Positions 7,844 to 17,876 are shown, counted from the stretch's first letter. The stretch: 62,286 nt of DNA from CAYVSF01 sp046482855 (GCA_046482855.1 JAWOEH010000210.1:1-62286); one strand, 5' to 3'. The notes: a model not told the origin generated them from the letters alone. A program made the numbers and translations.

Positions 7844-9223
7844 ATGCTGAAAACACTCAGAGATAATCCTGCTATGCGCTGGTTTGTATTAATTCTCTCC
7901 AGCATTGTAATGTTTTTTAACTACTATTTTTATGATGCATTGGCTCCCCTGAAGGATTTGATGCTTATTAACCTGAATATCGATTCAACAGGATATGGTC
8001 TGTTTATATCGGCTTATTCAGTGCCCAACACGTTCCTGTTCATGGCCGTTTTGGGTGGTATTATACTCGACCGTATAGGCATTCGTATAACAGGAACCAT
8101 GTTTGTTTCCTTAATGGCTATCGGCTCCGCTATTACGGCCTATGGGGCTTCGGAATACTACCTTGCCGGCGGTTTTGGCTTCGACTTCATGAACTCTTTC
8201 TGGCCTAAGTACCCTGCAGCCTTAAAAATGATGTACCTGGGTTTCTTTATTTTTGGTTTAGGCGCCGAAACTTCCATTGTTGTGCTTAGTAAAGTTATCG
8301 TGAAATGGTTTAAGGGGAAAGAGCTTGCTCTGGCCTTAGGGTTGAATCTGGCCATTGGTCGCTTGGGAACAGCTTTGGCCTTACAATTGTCGCCAACACT
8401 ATCCGAGTCGGGCGATTCCTGGACGCTTGCAATTTGGTTTGGCGTGATGTTGTTGTGGCTTGGTGTGCTGTTTTTCTTGTTTTACAATATTCTTGATAAG
8501 AAGCTTGATAAACAGATTAGAGAGTCCTTGCCTAAAGATGCTGAGGATGAATTTAAGTGGGCCGATTTGAAATTTTTGGTTACAAATAAAACCTTCATAT
8601 ACATCACCTTACTGTGTGTTACCTTCTATTCTGCTGTATTCCCATTCATTAAGTATGCCCCTGATATGCTGATGAATAAGTTTGATTTTGATCGGCAGTT
8701 TAGTGGCAATATTTCGGCAGTATTGATGTATGGAACCATCATTTTGACGCCACTTTTTGGTTGGATTGCCGATAATAAAGGCAAAAGTGCCACGCTTATG
8801 TATCTTGGCTCGGCACTGCTGATTGTTTCGCATCTGATGTTTGCAAAAACCATGATCTACCCCATAATTCCCATATTCCTGTTGGGTGTAGCCTTTTCCT
8901 TAGTTCCTGCAGCTATGTGGCCGGCGGTTACGAAAATTGTAGGAGAGAATAAGATTGGTACAGCTTATGGTTTCATGTTTTCGGTGCAGAACTTTGGCCT
9001 TTGGGCGCTGCCCCAACTCATAGGTCATGTGTTGGAAAAATCCAACCCGGGCGTGGCTGAAGCCTTGAAAGCCGGAAAGGACGTAAGCTACGATTACACA
9101 AATCCCTTGTTAATGCTGGCGTTGTTAGGCGTGCTTGGTCTTATTTTTGCCTTCCTGTTAAAGCGTGAAGATAAAGTCTCGGGTTATGGTCTTGAGCTTC
9201 CGAACCGCGAAGCAGCACGATAA
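7844..9223 (+). CDS. Major facilitator superfamily transporter
   Basis: 459 residues with about 12 hydrophobic membrane segments in two halves joined by a charged cytoplasmic loop near residues 215-245. A family-A-like loop (GGIILDRIGIRITG) lies between the second and third helices, and a related GWIADNKGKSATL loop is in the second half. This is an inner-membrane secondary carrier. The substrate is not recognisable; the long loop after helix 3 (GASEYYLAGGFGFDFMNSFW) is distinctive. It follows the SPOR lipoprotein closely and ends at a bidirectional terminator. Confidence 0.85.
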   Translation: MLKTLRDNPAMRWFVLILSSIVMFFNYYFYDALAPLKDLMLINLNIDSTGYGLFISAYSVPNTFLFMAVLGGIILDRIGIRITGTMFVSLMAIGSAITAYGASEYYLAGGFGFDFMNSFWPKYPAALKMMYLGFFIFGLGAETSIVVLSKVIVKWFKGKELALALGLNLAIGRLGTALALQLSPTLSESGDSWTLAIWFGVMLLWLGVLFFLFYNILDKKLDKQIRESLPKDAEDEFKWADLKFLVTNKTFIYITLLCVTFYSAVFPFIKYAPDMLMNKFDFDRQFSGNISAVLMYGTIILTPLFGWIADNKGKSATLMYLGSALLIVSHLMFAKTMIYPIIPIFLLGVAFSLVPAAMWPAVTKIVGENKIGTAYGFMFSVQNFGLWALPQLIGHVLEKSNPGVAEALKAGKDVSYDYTNPLLMLALLGVLGLIFAFLLKREDKVSGYGLELPNREAAR

Positions 9224-9240
9224 TTATCGTTACAATCATA

Positions 9241-9271
9241 AAAAAAGGAGGCCGGTGAGGCCTCCTTTTTT
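9241..9271. terminator. Bidirectional terminator between the MFS gene and purA
   Basis: The stem AAAAAAGGAGGCC (9241-9253) pairs with GGCCTCCTTTTTT (9259-9271) around GGTGA. A and T tracts on the two sides let it serve both convergent genes. Confidence 0.9.
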
Positions 9272-9286
9272 ATTGGGTATATGTTA

Positions 9287-10549
9287 TCAGCGAATGATTG
9301 TGCTGTCGCGATTGGGCCCAACGGATACGTAGTTTATGGGCACTTCCAGTTCCTTTTCAAGATAAGCTATGTAAGCTTTAAAGGTTTCGGGAAGATCTTT
9401 ATAAGTAGTAACAGAGGAGATATCTTCCTGCCAACCGGTAAACTCTTTGTAAATGGGCTCCAACCCTTCATTAATTTCGAAAGGCAGATAATCGAACTGT
9501 TTTCCTTTCCACTGATAGTGTGTACATACCTTAATTTTATCAAATCCGGATAACACGTCGGATTTAGTTATTATCAGCTGTGTAACACCATTAATGGCCA
9601 CGGCATATTTTAATGCCGGCAGGTCGAGCCAACCGCAACGGCGAGGACGTCCGGTAGTGGCACCAAATTCGTTTCCTTTATTCTGAAGATCTTCACCATC
9701 CTTGTCAAACAACTCAGTAGGGAAAGGACCAGCGCCAACACGCGTGCAGTAGGCTTTAAAAATGCCAAATACTTCACCCACTTTGTTGGGGGCTACTCCT
9801 AAGCCATTACAAGCGCCTGCACAAACTGTGTTTGAACTGGTAACAAAGGGGTAGGAGCCAAAATCGATGTCGAGTAGCGTGCCTTGAGCTCCTTCGGCCA
9901 GGATGCTTTTTCCCTCTTTCAGCCAGCGATTTATCTCTATCTCGCTATCAATCAGCTCAAACTCATGAATCAACTTAATCCCTTCAAACCACTCTTTTTC
10001 GTACGCTTGTAAATCGTACTCAAAATCATACATGGTTAATAGGCTCTTGTGTTTTTCAACCAGGGTGGTGTATCGTTCCTGAAAGTCCTCCATGAGCGTA
10101 TCGCCAATCCGTAAGCCATTTCGGCCTGTTTTATCCATATAGGTGGGGCCTATGCCTTTAAGGGTAGACCCTATTTTTGTTTTGCCTTTGGCTTTTTCAT
10201 TTGCGGCATCGAGTATACGATGCGACGGCAAAATCAGGTGTGCTTTTTTGGATATAAGCAGGTTTTTGCGTAAGTCCAGGCCTTTGGCATCTAATTCTGC
10301 CACTTCCTGAGCAAAAATCACCGGGTCGATAACAACGCCATTGCCAATCACATTCTTCTTTTGGCTGTGAAATACACCGGAAGGAATGGTGTGTAAAACG
10401 TGCTTGGTATCGTTAAATTCCAATGAGTGTCCGGCATTCGGGCCTCCCTGAAAACGGGCGATGACATCGTAGTGAGGTGTCAGTACATCTACAATTTTTC
10501 CTTTTCCTTCGTCTCCCCACTGCAGGCCTAGTAATACATCGATTTTCAT
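9287..10549 (-). CDS. purA: Adenylosuccinate synthase
   Basis: 420 residues, close to the usual 425-430. It joins IMP and aspartate, using GTP, to make adenylosuccinate, the first committed step to AMP. The P-loop-like GDEGKGK is at 12-18, with NAGHS (IMP/catalytic His) nearby. TGRPRRCGWLD and the C-terminal guanine-specificity region YVSVGPNRDSTI are also present. Cytosolic. It lies downstream of the Fur-family gene with a 147-bp gap, so it may have its own promoter. With guaB at 43189, both branches of purine synthesis from IMP are in this window. Confidence 0.97.
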   Translation of the reverse strand: MKIDVLLGLQWGDEGKGKIVDVLTPHYDVIARFQGGPNAGHSLEFNDTKHVLHTIPSGVFHSQKKNVIGNGVVIDPVIFAQEVAELDAKGLDLRKNLLISKKAHLILPSHRILDAANEKAKGKTKIGSTLKGIGPTYMDKTGRNGLRIGDTLMEDFQERYTTLVEKHKSLLTMYDFEYDLQAYEKEWFEGIKLIHEFELIDSEIEINRWLKEGKSILAEGAQGTLLDIDFGSYPFVTSSNTVCAGACNGLGVAPNKVGEVFGIFKAYCTRVGAGPFPTELFDKDGEDLQNKGNEFGATTGRPRRCGWLDLPALKYAVAINGVTQLIITKSDVLSGFDKIKVCTHYQWKGKQFDYLPFEINEGLEPIYKEFTGWQEDISSVTTYKDLPETFKAYIAYLEKELEVPINYVSVGPNRDSTIIR

Positions 10550-10696
10550 TACACTTATTTTTTGAAATGAACTTATATTTCGGATCTTTAAGAACGGACC
10601 ACAAAAAAGCCGGATCTTAATAAAACCCAGCTGATAAAAATAACAAATCCCTGAGTAAAGATCTGAAATTTTGGTATGTTTTTAAAAATAATATTG

Positions 10697-11167
10697 CTAA
10701 TGCTCTGATGCGCTTGCCTTTTGGCACTCCTCACACAATCCGTAAAAATACAAGGAGTGATAACTGATGGAGAAGTTCATTACTTCCTGAATAGTTGATT
10801 GAATTTGCTGTATGCGGGGGTCGCAAAATTCAATTACTTTGCCACAGCTCTGACAGATCAGATGGTCGTGCTGTTTACATTGATAAGCTTTCTCGAATTG
10901 GGCTATATTTTTTCCAAACTGGTGCTTGATAACCAGATTGCTCTCCAGTAAAAGTTCGATGGTATTATATAAGGTGGCACGACTTACCCGGTAGTTTTTA
11001 TTCTTCATCGAGATGTATAATGACTCGATATCAAAGTGGTTGTCACGAGTATATATCTCATCAAGAATGGCATACCGCTCGGGTGTTTTACGATGGCCCT
11101 TCTTTTCCAGAAATTCTGTAAATATTTGTCGAACTGTCTCGTTTGTGTTACTACAACTAATTGACAT
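10697..11167 (-). CDS. Fur/PerR-family metal-dependent regulator
   Basis: 156 residues. An N-terminal winged helix (about 10-90, with RKTPERYAILDEIY and the recognition region SRATLYNTIELLLE) is followed by the dimerisation domain. Structural zinc cysteines are intact (CQSC and CEEC), and the HDH region of the regulatory metal site is seen in KQHDHLIC. Whether it senses iron, peroxide, manganese or zinc cannot be decided from these motifs. It lies between the RelA/SpoT gene (68 bp upstream) and purA. Confidence 0.9.
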   Translation of the reverse strand: MSISCSNTNETVRQIFTEFLEKKGHRKTPERYAILDEIYTRDNHFDIESLYISMKNKNYRVSRATLYNTIELLLESNLVIKHQFGKNIAQFEKAYQCKQHDHLICQSCGKVIEFCDPRIQQIQSTIQEVMNFSISYHSLYFYGLCEECQKASASEH

Positions 11168-11235
11168 AAAAAGCTTATTTAGACAGCTCTAAAATAGATA
11201 AAATTTTTGTTATTTAGAATTATTTTAAAGAAAAA

Positions 11236-13494
11236 TTATGTTTCAATCTCTTCTTTACGTTTTACTTTATCTACGCCTTTTAATTTGCTCAAATCCAAAA
11301 TTAAGTTATTTAGATCGGAGGCACTGTGCACGTAGAGTTCAACTTCGCCCTCAAAAATCCCATCATGGGTTTCAATATTAATTCTTCGAATGTTGGCATT
11401 TAGTTCATTGGAAATGGTGGCTGTAATATCTTTGGCAATACCAACGCGGTCGATGCCATTAATACTGAGTTTGGCTAAAAATGAAAGGAGCTTGTGCGTG
11501 GTCCATCGGGCCGGAACAATGGTATTCCCCTGGCTTGACATCAGCTTGATGGCTATGGGACATTTGGATTTATGTATAACAATATTTTTATTATCCTTAT
11601 CGCGGAAGCCAAGTACATCATCCCCGGGAATAGGTTTGCAGCAATCGGCAATCTCGTATTCGGGAACTCCCGATTTGTCCTCCCGGAGTAATACAGGGTC
11701 TTTGTAGCTGAAGTTCTCTTGCTTTTGAACCCCCACGTTGTCACGTCTGGGTTTTCCTGCACCTGTTGATTTTGCTAACTGTAAACTCCAATAGCGAATA
11801 ATCTTATTCTTGGTATTCTTTTTTAAGATCTTTTTTAAATCGTCCAATTGAATAATACCTGTGCCTATTTTGCTGTAAAGTTCATCTTTGGACAATACCT
11901 GGTACGCCGGCAGGATCTTTTTAAATACCCGTGAACTGGGTTGTACATTTAACTCATGCAACTTCTTCTCAAGGATTTTTTTCCCTTTTTCTATTCTGTT
12001 TTTATTATCGTCTTTTATGGCTTGGGTAATGGCGGACTTCGCCTTAGCGGTTTTTACATATTTTAGCCACTCTTTTTGTGTCCGTTGTTTCCCTGAAGTG
12101 ATTACCTCTACCTGATCGCCACTTTTAAGCAGGTGATTTAAAGGTGCGAGTTTGTGGTTTACTTTGGCGCCAATAGCTTTGTTGCCAATTTCGGTATGAA
12201 TTTCATAGGCAAAGTCCAGAGCTGTGGCGTTTTTGGGTAGGTTTTTCAGGTCGCCTTTAGGCGTAAAAACCATGATTTCAGAGGCAAACAAGTTCATTTT
12301 AAACTCATCCAGAAACTCCAATGCGTCGGATGAGGGTTGTTCGAGCATCTCGCGGATTTTCTTAATCCATCGATCCAGTTCGCCCTCATGCGTTGCTTCA
12401 CCTTTGTATTTCCAGTGAGCGGCAAAACCGCGTTCTGCAATTTCATTCATTCGTTCCGAGCGAATCTGCACTTCCACCCAACGGCCATTGGGCCCCATTA
12501 CGGTCATATGAAGAGCTTCGTAGCCATTGGCTTTAGGGGAACTTATCCAGTCGCGGATACGTTCGGGTTTGGGTGTGTAGATATCAGTAATTAACGAGTA
12601 AATTTGCCAACATTGCGCTTTCTCCGTGTCTCTGCTATGAGGCGTAAAGACAATGCGGATGGCCATCAGGTCATAAATTTCCTCAAACGGCACATTCTTG
12701 GTTTGCATCTTGTTCCATATGGAGTAGATGGATTTTGAACGGCCATTGATGTTGAACTCAAAATTGTGTGTCGAGAGTTTCTCGATGATAGGAAGTGAAA
12801 AACGGTTTATTTCTTGCTGACGTTTCTTTTCACTGTCTTTTACTTTTCCTGAAATTTCGAAAAACGATTTGGGGTGACGGTATTTGAGACTTAAATCTTC
12901 CAATTCGGTTTTTATGCTGTAAAGACCCAGCCTGTGCGAGAGGGGAGCGTAAAGATAGATGGTTTCGCCGGCAATTTTCATCTGTTTGTTTGCGGGCATA
13001 GCATCCAGGGTACGCATGTTATGCAGTCGGTCGGCCAGCTTTATCAGAATTACCCGAACATCGTCGGATAAAGTAAGCAGCATTTTTCGGAAATTTTCGG
13101 CCTGTAGCGAGGAGGAGTGATCGAAGACATCGGATATCTTGGTTAATCCGTCGATGATCTGGGTAACCTTGTGGCCAAAAAGATGTTCCATATCATCCAA
13201 GGTGTAATCGGTGTCTTCCACTACATCGTGCAGCAAGGCGCAGGCGATGGCTTTTGCTCCCAGCCCAATCTCCTGACTTACAATCTTAGCAACGGCAATG
13301 GGGTGTACAATGTAAGGCTCGCCGGACTTCCGACGCACCCCTTTGTGTGATTCATGGGCTACCTTAAAGGCTTTGTCGATCAGTTCGATTCCTTCTTTCG
13401 ACAGGTTCTTGGGGACTGTTGAAAGCAAGTCGTCAAACAGTGCCTGGATGTATTTTTCTTCTTCGTTACGATGTATGTCCGATACTGATACCAT
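11236..13494 (-). CDS. Bifunctional (p)ppGpp synthetase/hydrolase, RelA/SpoT family
   Basis: 752 residues from the ATG at 13494; an upstream GTG at 13506 would add four. Domains in order: HD hydrolase with intact HDVVEDT and RLADRLHNMRT motifs; synthetase with YDLMAIRIVF and the SPKANGYEALHMTV substrate loop; TGS with VFTPKGDLKNLP; a helical/zinc-finger-like region with CCKPIPGDD; and a C-terminal ACT domain. Both active sites look functional, so it should make and degrade the stringent-response alarmone. No second long RSH is seen here. A TAGATTTG -7 element lies about 35 bp upstream. Confidence 0.95.
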   Translation of the reverse strand: MVSVSDIHRNEEEKYIQALFDDLLSTVPKNLSKEGIELIDKAFKVAHESHKGVRRKSGEPYIVHPIAVAKIVSQEIGLGAKAIACALLHDVVEDTDYTLDDMEHLFGHKVTQIIDGLTKISDVFDHSSSLQAENFRKMLLTLSDDVRVILIKLADRLHNMRTLDAMPANKQMKIAGETIYLYAPLSHRLGLYSIKTELEDLSLKYRHPKSFFEISGKVKDSEKKRQQEINRFSLPIIEKLSTHNFEFNINGRSKSIYSIWNKMQTKNVPFEEIYDLMAIRIVFTPHSRDTEKAQCWQIYSLITDIYTPKPERIRDWISSPKANGYEALHMTVMGPNGRWVEVQIRSERMNEIAERGFAAHWKYKGEATHEGELDRWIKKIREMLEQPSSDALEFLDEFKMNLFASEIMVFTPKGDLKNLPKNATALDFAYEIHTEIGNKAIGAKVNHKLAPLNHLLKSGDQVEVITSGKQRTQKEWLKYVKTAKAKSAITQAIKDDNKNRIEKGKKILEKKLHELNVQPSSRVFKKILPAYQVLSKDELYSKIGTGIIQLDDLKKILKKNTKNKIIRYWSLQLAKSTGAGKPRRDNVGVQKQENFSYKDPVLLREDKSGVPEYEIADCCKPIPGDDVLGFRDKDNKNIVIHKSKCPIAIKLMSSQGNTIVPARWTTHKLLSFLAKLSINGIDRVGIAKDITATISNELNANIRRINIETHDGIFEGEVELYVHSASDLNNLILDLSKLKGVDKVKRKEEIET

Positions 13495-13528
13495 AGCCTT
13501 TCCCACGTATATTTTTTAAGACGAACTA

Positions 13529-13536
13529 CAAATCTA
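13529..13536 (-). promoter_or_regulatory. Candidate -7 promoter element for the RelA/SpoT gene
   Basis: On the minus strand this reads TAGATTTG, an exact TAnnTTTG match, 34 bp before the ATG at 13494. No TTTG -33 element is seen at the usual distance. Confidence 0.35.
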
Positions 13537-13639
13537 GTGAATTTTCGCTATCGCCGGAAGAGTCCTGCTAACTTATGCGAAGTGAATCCGGTTAATTCCT
13601 GAATTATTCCTGGCAAAATTGACACTAAAGCCTAGTATG

Positions 13640-15121
13640 TTACGGATACAGAAGGGTTATGTTTCCCGATTTTTCAATTATTTGCCCTGTGTTGGTCGTA
13701 ATCTCAAGAAAATAGATATAGGTTCCTTCTGCCAGTGGGTTCCCTCTGGCATCGGTTCCTGTCCATCGTTCTCCGGGTGTGCGACTCATAAATAATACCT
13801 TGCCATACCGATCGACAATAGTTAGTTGATAACGCTTGGCAATAAAAGAAAATAACGGGGCAAATGTGTCATTGTGGCCATCGCCATTAGGTGTAAAAGC
13901 GTTGGGGATTTTCACTTCCGGTGAAATATCCAGACATAGCTGTGTGGAATAGCTTTTTTGAGCGCCTCCGGGTTCAAGGGTTGTGGATACCTGGTAGCAA
14001 ATTGTTTGTGTACGATCTTCGGCAGGCAGATTTTGTAAATCTTCGTTGTGCTCAGTAATAGGTGTTGCTGAAATTAATTCCTGAAAATCGGCATCTCCTA
14101 TTTTTCGCCATAACGTATACATCTGCTCTGCGTCGGTTGCTTCATTCCATTTTAATGAATAGGTCCACTCTCCGGTTTGCTGTGCAGTTAATTGGATGGT
14201 TGAAACCGATTCCGATTCGGTGGAGGGCTGCAGACAACTATTTACGGCGATGAGTTTGTATACAGCTGCCGTGTTATTATAAGCATCCGTATAACTAAAG
14301 TAGTTATCAATCCCCGAATTTTTTGTCAGCGTATCAAAATCGGTGCTGTTAGCCTGCTGCTTCAAAAGCCAGTATGTATCCAATTCGCTTGCATCGTCAA
14401 TGGCAAACCCCAACGATACTTCATTCCCTGTAACCGAACACAACGCCGGGTGAATAAAGTCCGGAGGCCTTTTGCGGTTGGTGAAGAGCGACAGCATGTT
14501 GCTCCAGGTGGTGTCTGCTGTGGTAAGATCCGGAAGACCTCCTACCTGAAGGGAATAGGCTTCGTTATTATTCAGATTGGAAAGTTGAAACTCCGGCGTG
14601 TCGGACTCGGCAATTATCTGGTGATTGCCGGCTTCATCAAGGGAAGCAACAAAGTAGCGGGTCATCGCTACGTCGCCTGTATCCATGAAATTGTTAATGT
14701 ATTGGGTTGCCGAAATTGTGGCTTCATTATCGCACGTGTCGTATTGCGCCGTCGCAAACAGGGTATGAAATTCGTCCGTCTTGTTGCTAATATCATAAGC
14801 AAGACCAGGTGTAGAGTCATAGGCTGCAAGCCGATACGAGCGTGAGCGTTGATTGGCGTTTGCTGTTCGATCGATATAAGTATGCTGACTGGTATCACGA
14901 ATAGAATCGAGGCGTATATGCGCATTAATATTCATTGAGTCGCGATAAATAATGACTGTGGCCGAGTCGGTAAGCTCCCAGGACAAGGCTACATGTCCCT
15001 CCGCGTTTATTACTGATATCTTCCTGATAATAGGAACATCGGGTCTTTGAGCCCGTGTTTGTTGAACCAGCAGAACGGTCAGAAAGATGATGCTCATATA
15101 CCGATAAATGCCTCTTTGCAT
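13640..15121 (-). CDS. Secreted protein with type B gliding-motility C-terminal domain (type IX cargo)
   Basis: 493 residues. A signal sequence (short charged start, then YMSIIFLTVLLVQQTRAQ) leads into a repetitive beta-rich region resembling fibronectin type III modules (for example HVALSWELTDS near 43 and EWTYSLKWNEATDAEQMYTLWRK near 315). The last 95 residues form the CHU_C/type B sorting domain: IPNAFTPNGDGHNDTF, YQLTIVDRYGKVLF, RWTGTDARGNPLAEGTYIYFLE. Such domains direct export by the type IX system and surface attachment. It lies 24 bp downstream of the M16 pair on the same strand. Its adhesive or other function is unknown. Confidence 0.85.
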   Translation of the reverse strand: MQRGIYRYMSIIFLTVLLVQQTRAQRPDVPIIRKISVINAEGHVALSWELTDSATVIIYRDSMNINAHIRLDSIRDTSQHTYIDRTANANQRSRSYRLAAYDSTPGLAYDISNKTDEFHTLFATAQYDTCDNEATISATQYINNFMDTGDVAMTRYFVASLDEAGNHQIIAESDTPEFQLSNLNNNEAYSLQVGGLPDLTTADTTWSNMLSLFTNRKRPPDFIHPALCSVTGNEVSLGFAIDDASELDTYWLLKQQANSTDFDTLTKNSGIDNYFSYTDAYNNTAAVYKLIAVNSCLQPSTESESVSTIQLTAQQTGEWTYSLKWNEATDAEQMYTLWRKIGDADFQELISATPITEHNEDLQNLPAEDRTQTICYQVSTTLEPGGAQKSYSTQLCLDISPEVKIPNAFTPNGDGHNDTFAPLFSFIAKRYQLTIVDRYGKVLFMSRTPGERWTGTDARGNPLAEGTYIYFLEITTNTGQIIEKSGNITLLYP

Positions 15122-15145
15122 AGTTGTATAAACGTTCAGGGTTGC

Positions 15146-16423
15146 TTATTCGTATGCCCCTGCAATTAATGTTACCATCTTTTCGGGCGACAGGTATTTT
15201 TGAGCTGTTTGTTGAATGTCGTTGGGTTCTATGTTCTGTATGCGCTTCAGCACACCGTTGTAATAGTCCAGAGGCAGCTCATTGTCGATTACTGCCCTGT
15301 ACATAGCAGCTGATTCAAAGGGCCCGTCAAAGGAACGTAACATTTCTCCAAGCGAGAAGTTCTTCAGTAACGTTAATTCCTCTTGCAGAATCGGTTCGTG
15401 TTGTATACGCTGGATCTCTTTAACAATTTCTTCCTGAACCTTATAGGCAGCTTCTTGGGTAACTTCGGCATGAATTACAAAATAGCCGCTGTATTGCAGA
15501 GGCACCAAAGCTGAGGAAATACCATAGGTAAGTCCTTGCTCTTCGCGTATCGATTTCATGAGTCGGCTGCCAAAAAATCCGCCCAACAGAAGATTTGTGA
15601 TGTACAGCCGTGTGTAGTCCGGATGGTAGCGATTGATGGTTTGCAAGCCCATGCGTATGGCATCCTGCGATGCTTCCGGATAGGGCAATATAATGGTTTT
15701 TCCTGAGGGAGGCACGTGGGCTCCCCAGGCTACAGGCTCTAACGTTTGCTGTTGTTTGGGTAGATCGAGTACCTCCTCAATGAGCTTTTTGGCTGTGGAT
15801 GTATCTTTTCCGGCCACCAAAACCTTCATCTTTCCTGAGGGGTAGTAGCTTTGGTGAAAATCTTTCAGTGCGTCGGTTGTCAGGTGCTGAAAATCTGAAG
15901 GTGCAGGGGTTTTTCCGTAAGGGTGTTTTGTGCCAAAGATCTTGCCCGGGAAATGATAACGCACTTGGCTTCCCACTTTCTCCAACTCTATGGCAAGTTT
16001 GTGTTCTTCGTTTTGTTTATAGGTGTTTAACTCCTTCTGTGGGAAGGATGGATAAAAGGCAAGTTCATTCATTAATTCCAGCATACGCTTTAGGTGCCTG
16101 TTTAGGCAGAAGAGGGTGAGGCTTGCCTGATCTTTTCCGCAGCTGGCTTGAATAAAGGCACCTTTACTATCCAGCATGGTTGCTATTTGCTCACTGTTAA
16201 AGCTGCGTGTTCCTTCTTGCAGCAGGGCATTGGTTGCCATGGCCACAAAAGGCTCTTTTTCGCGCCGCATACCGGCATCAAACATCAATTCCACACGCAC
16301 CACCTCTTCCGTTCCTCCTTCCAGTGCATAAAAAGGAACCCCTGAACTGAGTACCTCCTTTTTTGGGGGTGTTAGTTTAATGTCGATGTTTTCTTTGTAA
16401 GGGGGTGCTATTGTACGGTTCAT
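15146..16423 (-). CDS. M16-family protein, non-catalytic (substrate-binding) partner
   Basis: 425 residues with the two-lobed M16 fold, but the zinc motif HxxEH is absent: the equivalent N-terminal region reads LMFDAGMRREKEPFVAMATNAL. It keeps the R...Y pair, in the segment IREEQGLTYGI, that binds the substrate chain in the partner subunit of two-component M16 enzymes. It lies 8 bp downstream of an M16 gene with the opposite pattern, so the two products very probably form a heterodimeric metallopeptidase. No signal peptide is seen, so the location appears cytosolic. Confidence 0.88.
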   Translation of the reverse strand: MNRTIAPPYKENIDIKLTPPKKEVLSSGVPFYALEGGTEEVVRVELMFDAGMRREKEPFVAMATNALLQEGTRSFNSEQIATMLDSKGAFIQASCGKDQASLTLFCLNRHLKRMLELMNELAFYPSFPQKELNTYKQNEEHKLAIELEKVGSQVRYHFPGKIFGTKHPYGKTPAPSDFQHLTTDALKDFHQSYYPSGKMKVLVAGKDTSTAKKLIEEVLDLPKQQQTLEPVAWGAHVPPSGKTIILPYPEASQDAIRMGLQTINRYHPDYTRLYITNLLLGGFFGSRLMKSIREEQGLTYGISSALVPLQYSGYFVIHAEVTQEAAYKVQEEIVKEIQRIQHEPILQEELTLLKNFSLGEMLRSFDGPFESAAMYRAVIDNELPLDYYNGVLKRIQNIEPNDIQQTAQKYLSPEKMVTLIAGAYE

Positions 16424-16431
16424 AAATACAG

Positions 16432-17679
16432 TTATTCAGGTTGTAGTGTGCTTTTATAAAATAAGGTGTTGCTATTGCTTGGGGCAAAAAGTTTTTGAGC
16501 TTCTTCTTGCAGTTGGCTGGCGGTGAGCGCTTTAAATTTATCAACTTGCAGGTTGTACTCTTTGGCATCTCCAAGGGCTTGGTAATAAGCCAGGTTCATA
16601 GCTTTGTTCAGGCTATGGGTGGTGCCTATGAGTTGTACAGCTTCAAATTTGTTTTTTATTTTTTGTATCTCTTCCCGATCAGGCGCTGCCTCGGTAAGTT
16701 TGAATAATTGGTGTTCTACTGCTTCGTTTGCTTGTGCCAGTGAAATGCCCGGAAGTACATGGCCTGAAACAACCAACATGCCCCGATCCATGTCGCCGGT
16801 TATATACGCATTGATATTTTGAAAGATCGATTTTTTCTTTACCAAAGCTTGGTGTAATCGCGCTGAGCGTCCATTGGCCAGGATGTCGGAGAGTGCGTCG
16901 GCAGCATAATAGCGAGGCGAAAGATGATCTGACATGGGGTAGGCCTTTACCAGGGCATGCAAGGGCACTCTTCGTGCAACCTCATTAAAGGTCGCTTGGT
17001 TTTGCTCGGGTTCCACCGGATATTCGGGGTTTTGGATTTTACGCTCAGGAATGGGGCCAAACCACTTTTCGGCCAGCTGCACAATTTCCTCAAAAGGGAT
17101 GTCGCTAACCACCGAGAGGATGGCATTATTGGGTGCGTAGTGGCGATAAAAGAAGGCTTCAACCTCTGGTAAGCTCACCTCGCGTATGTGATTCATATCC
17201 TTTCCAATGGTGGGCCAGCGATAAGGATGTACACGATATACCTGGTCACGCAAAAGGCTGAACAGATCGCCGTAAGGCTGGCTGGTATAGCGTTGGTTGT
17301 ACTCCTCAATCACTACCTTTTTCTGTATCGCCAGTTTTTCTTCGGAAAGATCGAGGCCCAACATACGGTCCGATTCCAGCCAAAAGGCTGTTTCAATATT
17401 GGCCGAGGGCAAGGTTATGTAATAGTTTGTTATATCATTAGAGGTAAATGCATTGTTTTCTCCACCAGCCATTTGCAAAGGTCCATCGAACGAGGGAATG
17501 TTTTGCGACCCTTCAAACATTAAATGCTCAAAAAGGTGGGCTAAACCGGTACGATGCATTTCCTCGTTTCTTGAACCTACTTTGTAAAGCAGGTTTACGG
17601 CTGAGCTCGCTGTGTTGGGGGCATGATGATGGAGAATTTGCAAGCCATTGGCAAGCTTATGGTGTTGGTAGTTTATCAT
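16432..17679 (-). CDS. M16-family zinc metallopeptidase, catalytic subunit
   Basis: 415 residues. The inverted zinc motif HLFEH (48-52) is intact, with the downstream glutamate ligand in VVIEEYNQR (E125/E126). The C-terminal half lacks the R...Y substrate-binding pair (its matching segment reads LHQALVKKKSIFQNINAYI), which the downstream partner supplies. Members of this family degrade or process peptides within a closed chamber. It is the first gene of the minus-strand run M16-M16-type IX cargo. A TACATTTG -7 element lies 16 bp before the ATG. Confidence 0.92.
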   Translation of the reverse strand: MINYQHHKLANGLQILHHHAPNTASSAVNLLYKVGSRNEEMHRTGLAHLFEHLMFEGSQNIPSFDGPLQMAGGENNAFTSNDITNYYITLPSANIETAFWLESDRMLGLDLSEEKLAIQKKVVIEEYNQRYTSQPYGDLFSLLRDQVYRVHPYRWPTIGKDMNHIREVSLPEVEAFFYRHYAPNNAILSVVSDIPFEEIVQLAEKWFGPIPERKIQNPEYPVEPEQNQATFNEVARRVPLHALVKAYPMSDHLSPRYYAADALSDILANGRSARLHQALVKKKSIFQNINAYITGDMDRGMLVVSGHVLPGISLAQANEAVEHQLFKLTEAAPDREEIQKIKNKFEAVQLIGTTHSLNKAMNLAYYQALGDAKEYNLQVDKFKALTASQLQEEAQKLFAPSNSNTLFYKSTLQPE

Positions 17680-17695
17680 ATACTTATATTTACTA

Positions 17696-17703
17696 CAAAT
17701 GTA
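17696..17703 (-). promoter_or_regulatory. Candidate -7 promoter element for the M16 operon
   Basis: TACATTTG on the minus strand, an exact TAnnTTTG match, separated from the ATG at 17679 by 16 nt. The leader would be only about 10 nt. No clear -33 element. Confidence 0.4.
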
Positions 17704-17876
17704 AAGATTTATCTGGTTACCGGAGGAGCCATTCTGTACTTTCTTCTAAGGTTTGCGTATTTGTGTTTCCAGGCGCTTACTTTGTATTTTTTTGTTAAGA
17801 TCAGCTTGTTAGTGGTTGGAGTGCAAGTTTTATAGGTAATTGCCGGCGGAAAATTTTCAAAGCCCGAATTATGTTA

